From assembly GCA_027704905.1 (NCBI GenBank), contig CM051000.1:16012528-16076527 (forward strand): DNA of 64,000 nt, read 5' to 3'. The notes under the pieces were generated by a model, which saw only the letters and a program-made list of their open reading frames with translations, was not told the DNA's origin and did not search any database. Made by a program: the position numbers and the translations under genes. Below, in pieces: positions 63,580 to 64,000 of this stretch (its first letter is position 1; each line of letters opens with the position of its first letter). This DNA comes from Muraenolepis orangiensis. Taxonomy: Eukaryota > Chordata > Actinopteri > Gadiformes > Muraenolepididae.

Positions 63580-63975
63580 CCCAGCTCTTCACGGCTCTAG
63601 CTCCACAGTGGTGGAATGAACTCCCGTCTCATGTCAGGACGGCAGAGTCCCTCGCCAGCTTCCACAAGAGACTCAAGACACACCTGGACTCTCCATGAAC
63701 GCTCCTTCTCCTTTGTGAACCCCTAACTTGCTTAAGTCCTGACATTAATAGCTCTTAGCGTGTTGTATATTCTAGCAAGTGTATATCCTTAATGTTGATA
63801 ACACGCTCTTATCACAGCTACTTAAGCAGGTGTCCTGGCAGTACGAAATTGTGTTATTCATCTTGTTAATATGAATAGCGTTATGCTATTGTCTGCTTCA
63901 ACAAATGTACACCTTGTAAGTCGCTTTGGATAAAAGCGCCGAATGCCCTAAATGTAAATGTAAATGTAAATGTAA
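63580..63975 (+). mobile_element. L2-clade LINE 3' end
   Basis: Encodes ALAPQWWNELPSHVRTAESL and ASFHKRLKTHLDSP, then the 3' UTR and the L2 tail GTAAGTCGCTTTGGATAAAA with (TGTAAA)n end. The coding and UTR parts closely match the minus-strand copy at 18.2-18.7 kb, so the family was probably active fairly recently. Confidence 0.9.
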
Positions 63976-64000
63976 GCAAACAATAGCAAAAGAGATGCCA

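Overview
The window is eukaryotic nuclear DNA from a ray-finned (teleost) fish. The evidence is small exons with GT/AG junctions, vertebrate gene families (IL-17 cytokines, a progestin-receptor PAQR, a stathmin, GPN1), fish-type L2 and Rex1/CR1-like LINE fragments, a hAT remnant, and very dense microsatellites. The microsatellite load resembles that of some cod-like fishes, but the sequence alone does not fix the species. There are no operons, CRISPR arrays or other prokaryotic features.

Layout. 0-4.7 kb is a transposon graveyard: a collapsed Ty3/Gypsy remnant and an L2 LINE split by a solo LTR. 6.9-8.0 kb holds an intronless-coding beta-1,3-galactosyltransferase (+). 11.2-15.0 kb holds a five-exon paqr8-type membrane progestin receptor (-), one intron of which is almost entirely a minisatellite. 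17.0-17.9 kb and 23.1-24.1 kb hold two divergent three-exon IL-17A/F genes (- and +), separated by LINE debris. 26.3-30.0 kb holds stmn4 (-), whose last exon runs into a GAG-repeat tract. 31-36 kb is repeats only. 37.3-42.3 kb holds the complete gpn1 gene (-). 42.9-44.8 kb holds LINE fragments, one with a minisatellite expanded inside its ORF. 46.4-49.4 kb holds a series of exon-like segments (+) that I could not name. 49.6-52.6 kb is a LINE interrupted by a hAT element with a perfect 8-bp target duplication and by a 1000-N assembly gap. 53-64 kb is gene-poor: a long hairpin, large microsatellites, a broken THAP-domain fragment and another L2 tail.

The neighbourhood of paqr8 and IL-17A/F matches the human 6p12 block IL17A-IL17F-MCM3-PAQR8, which supports both calls; MCM3 is not seen between them here. 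stmn4 and gpn1 lie on other chromosomes in human, so their neighbours differ. The genes do not form one pathway: two secreted cytokines, a steroid receptor, a Golgi glycosyltransferase, a neuronal microtubule regulator and a GTPase for RNA polymerase II assembly.

No wholly new biological system is evident. The most notable observations are: one IL-17 paralog lacks both cysteines of the inter-chain disulfide; stmn4 is predicted to carry a poly-glutamate C-terminal extension; several introns or splice acceptors are made of tandem repeats; and the nested transposons are cleanly dated by their target duplications. All gene models were built by eye from splice junctions and reading phase and have not been checked against transcripts.
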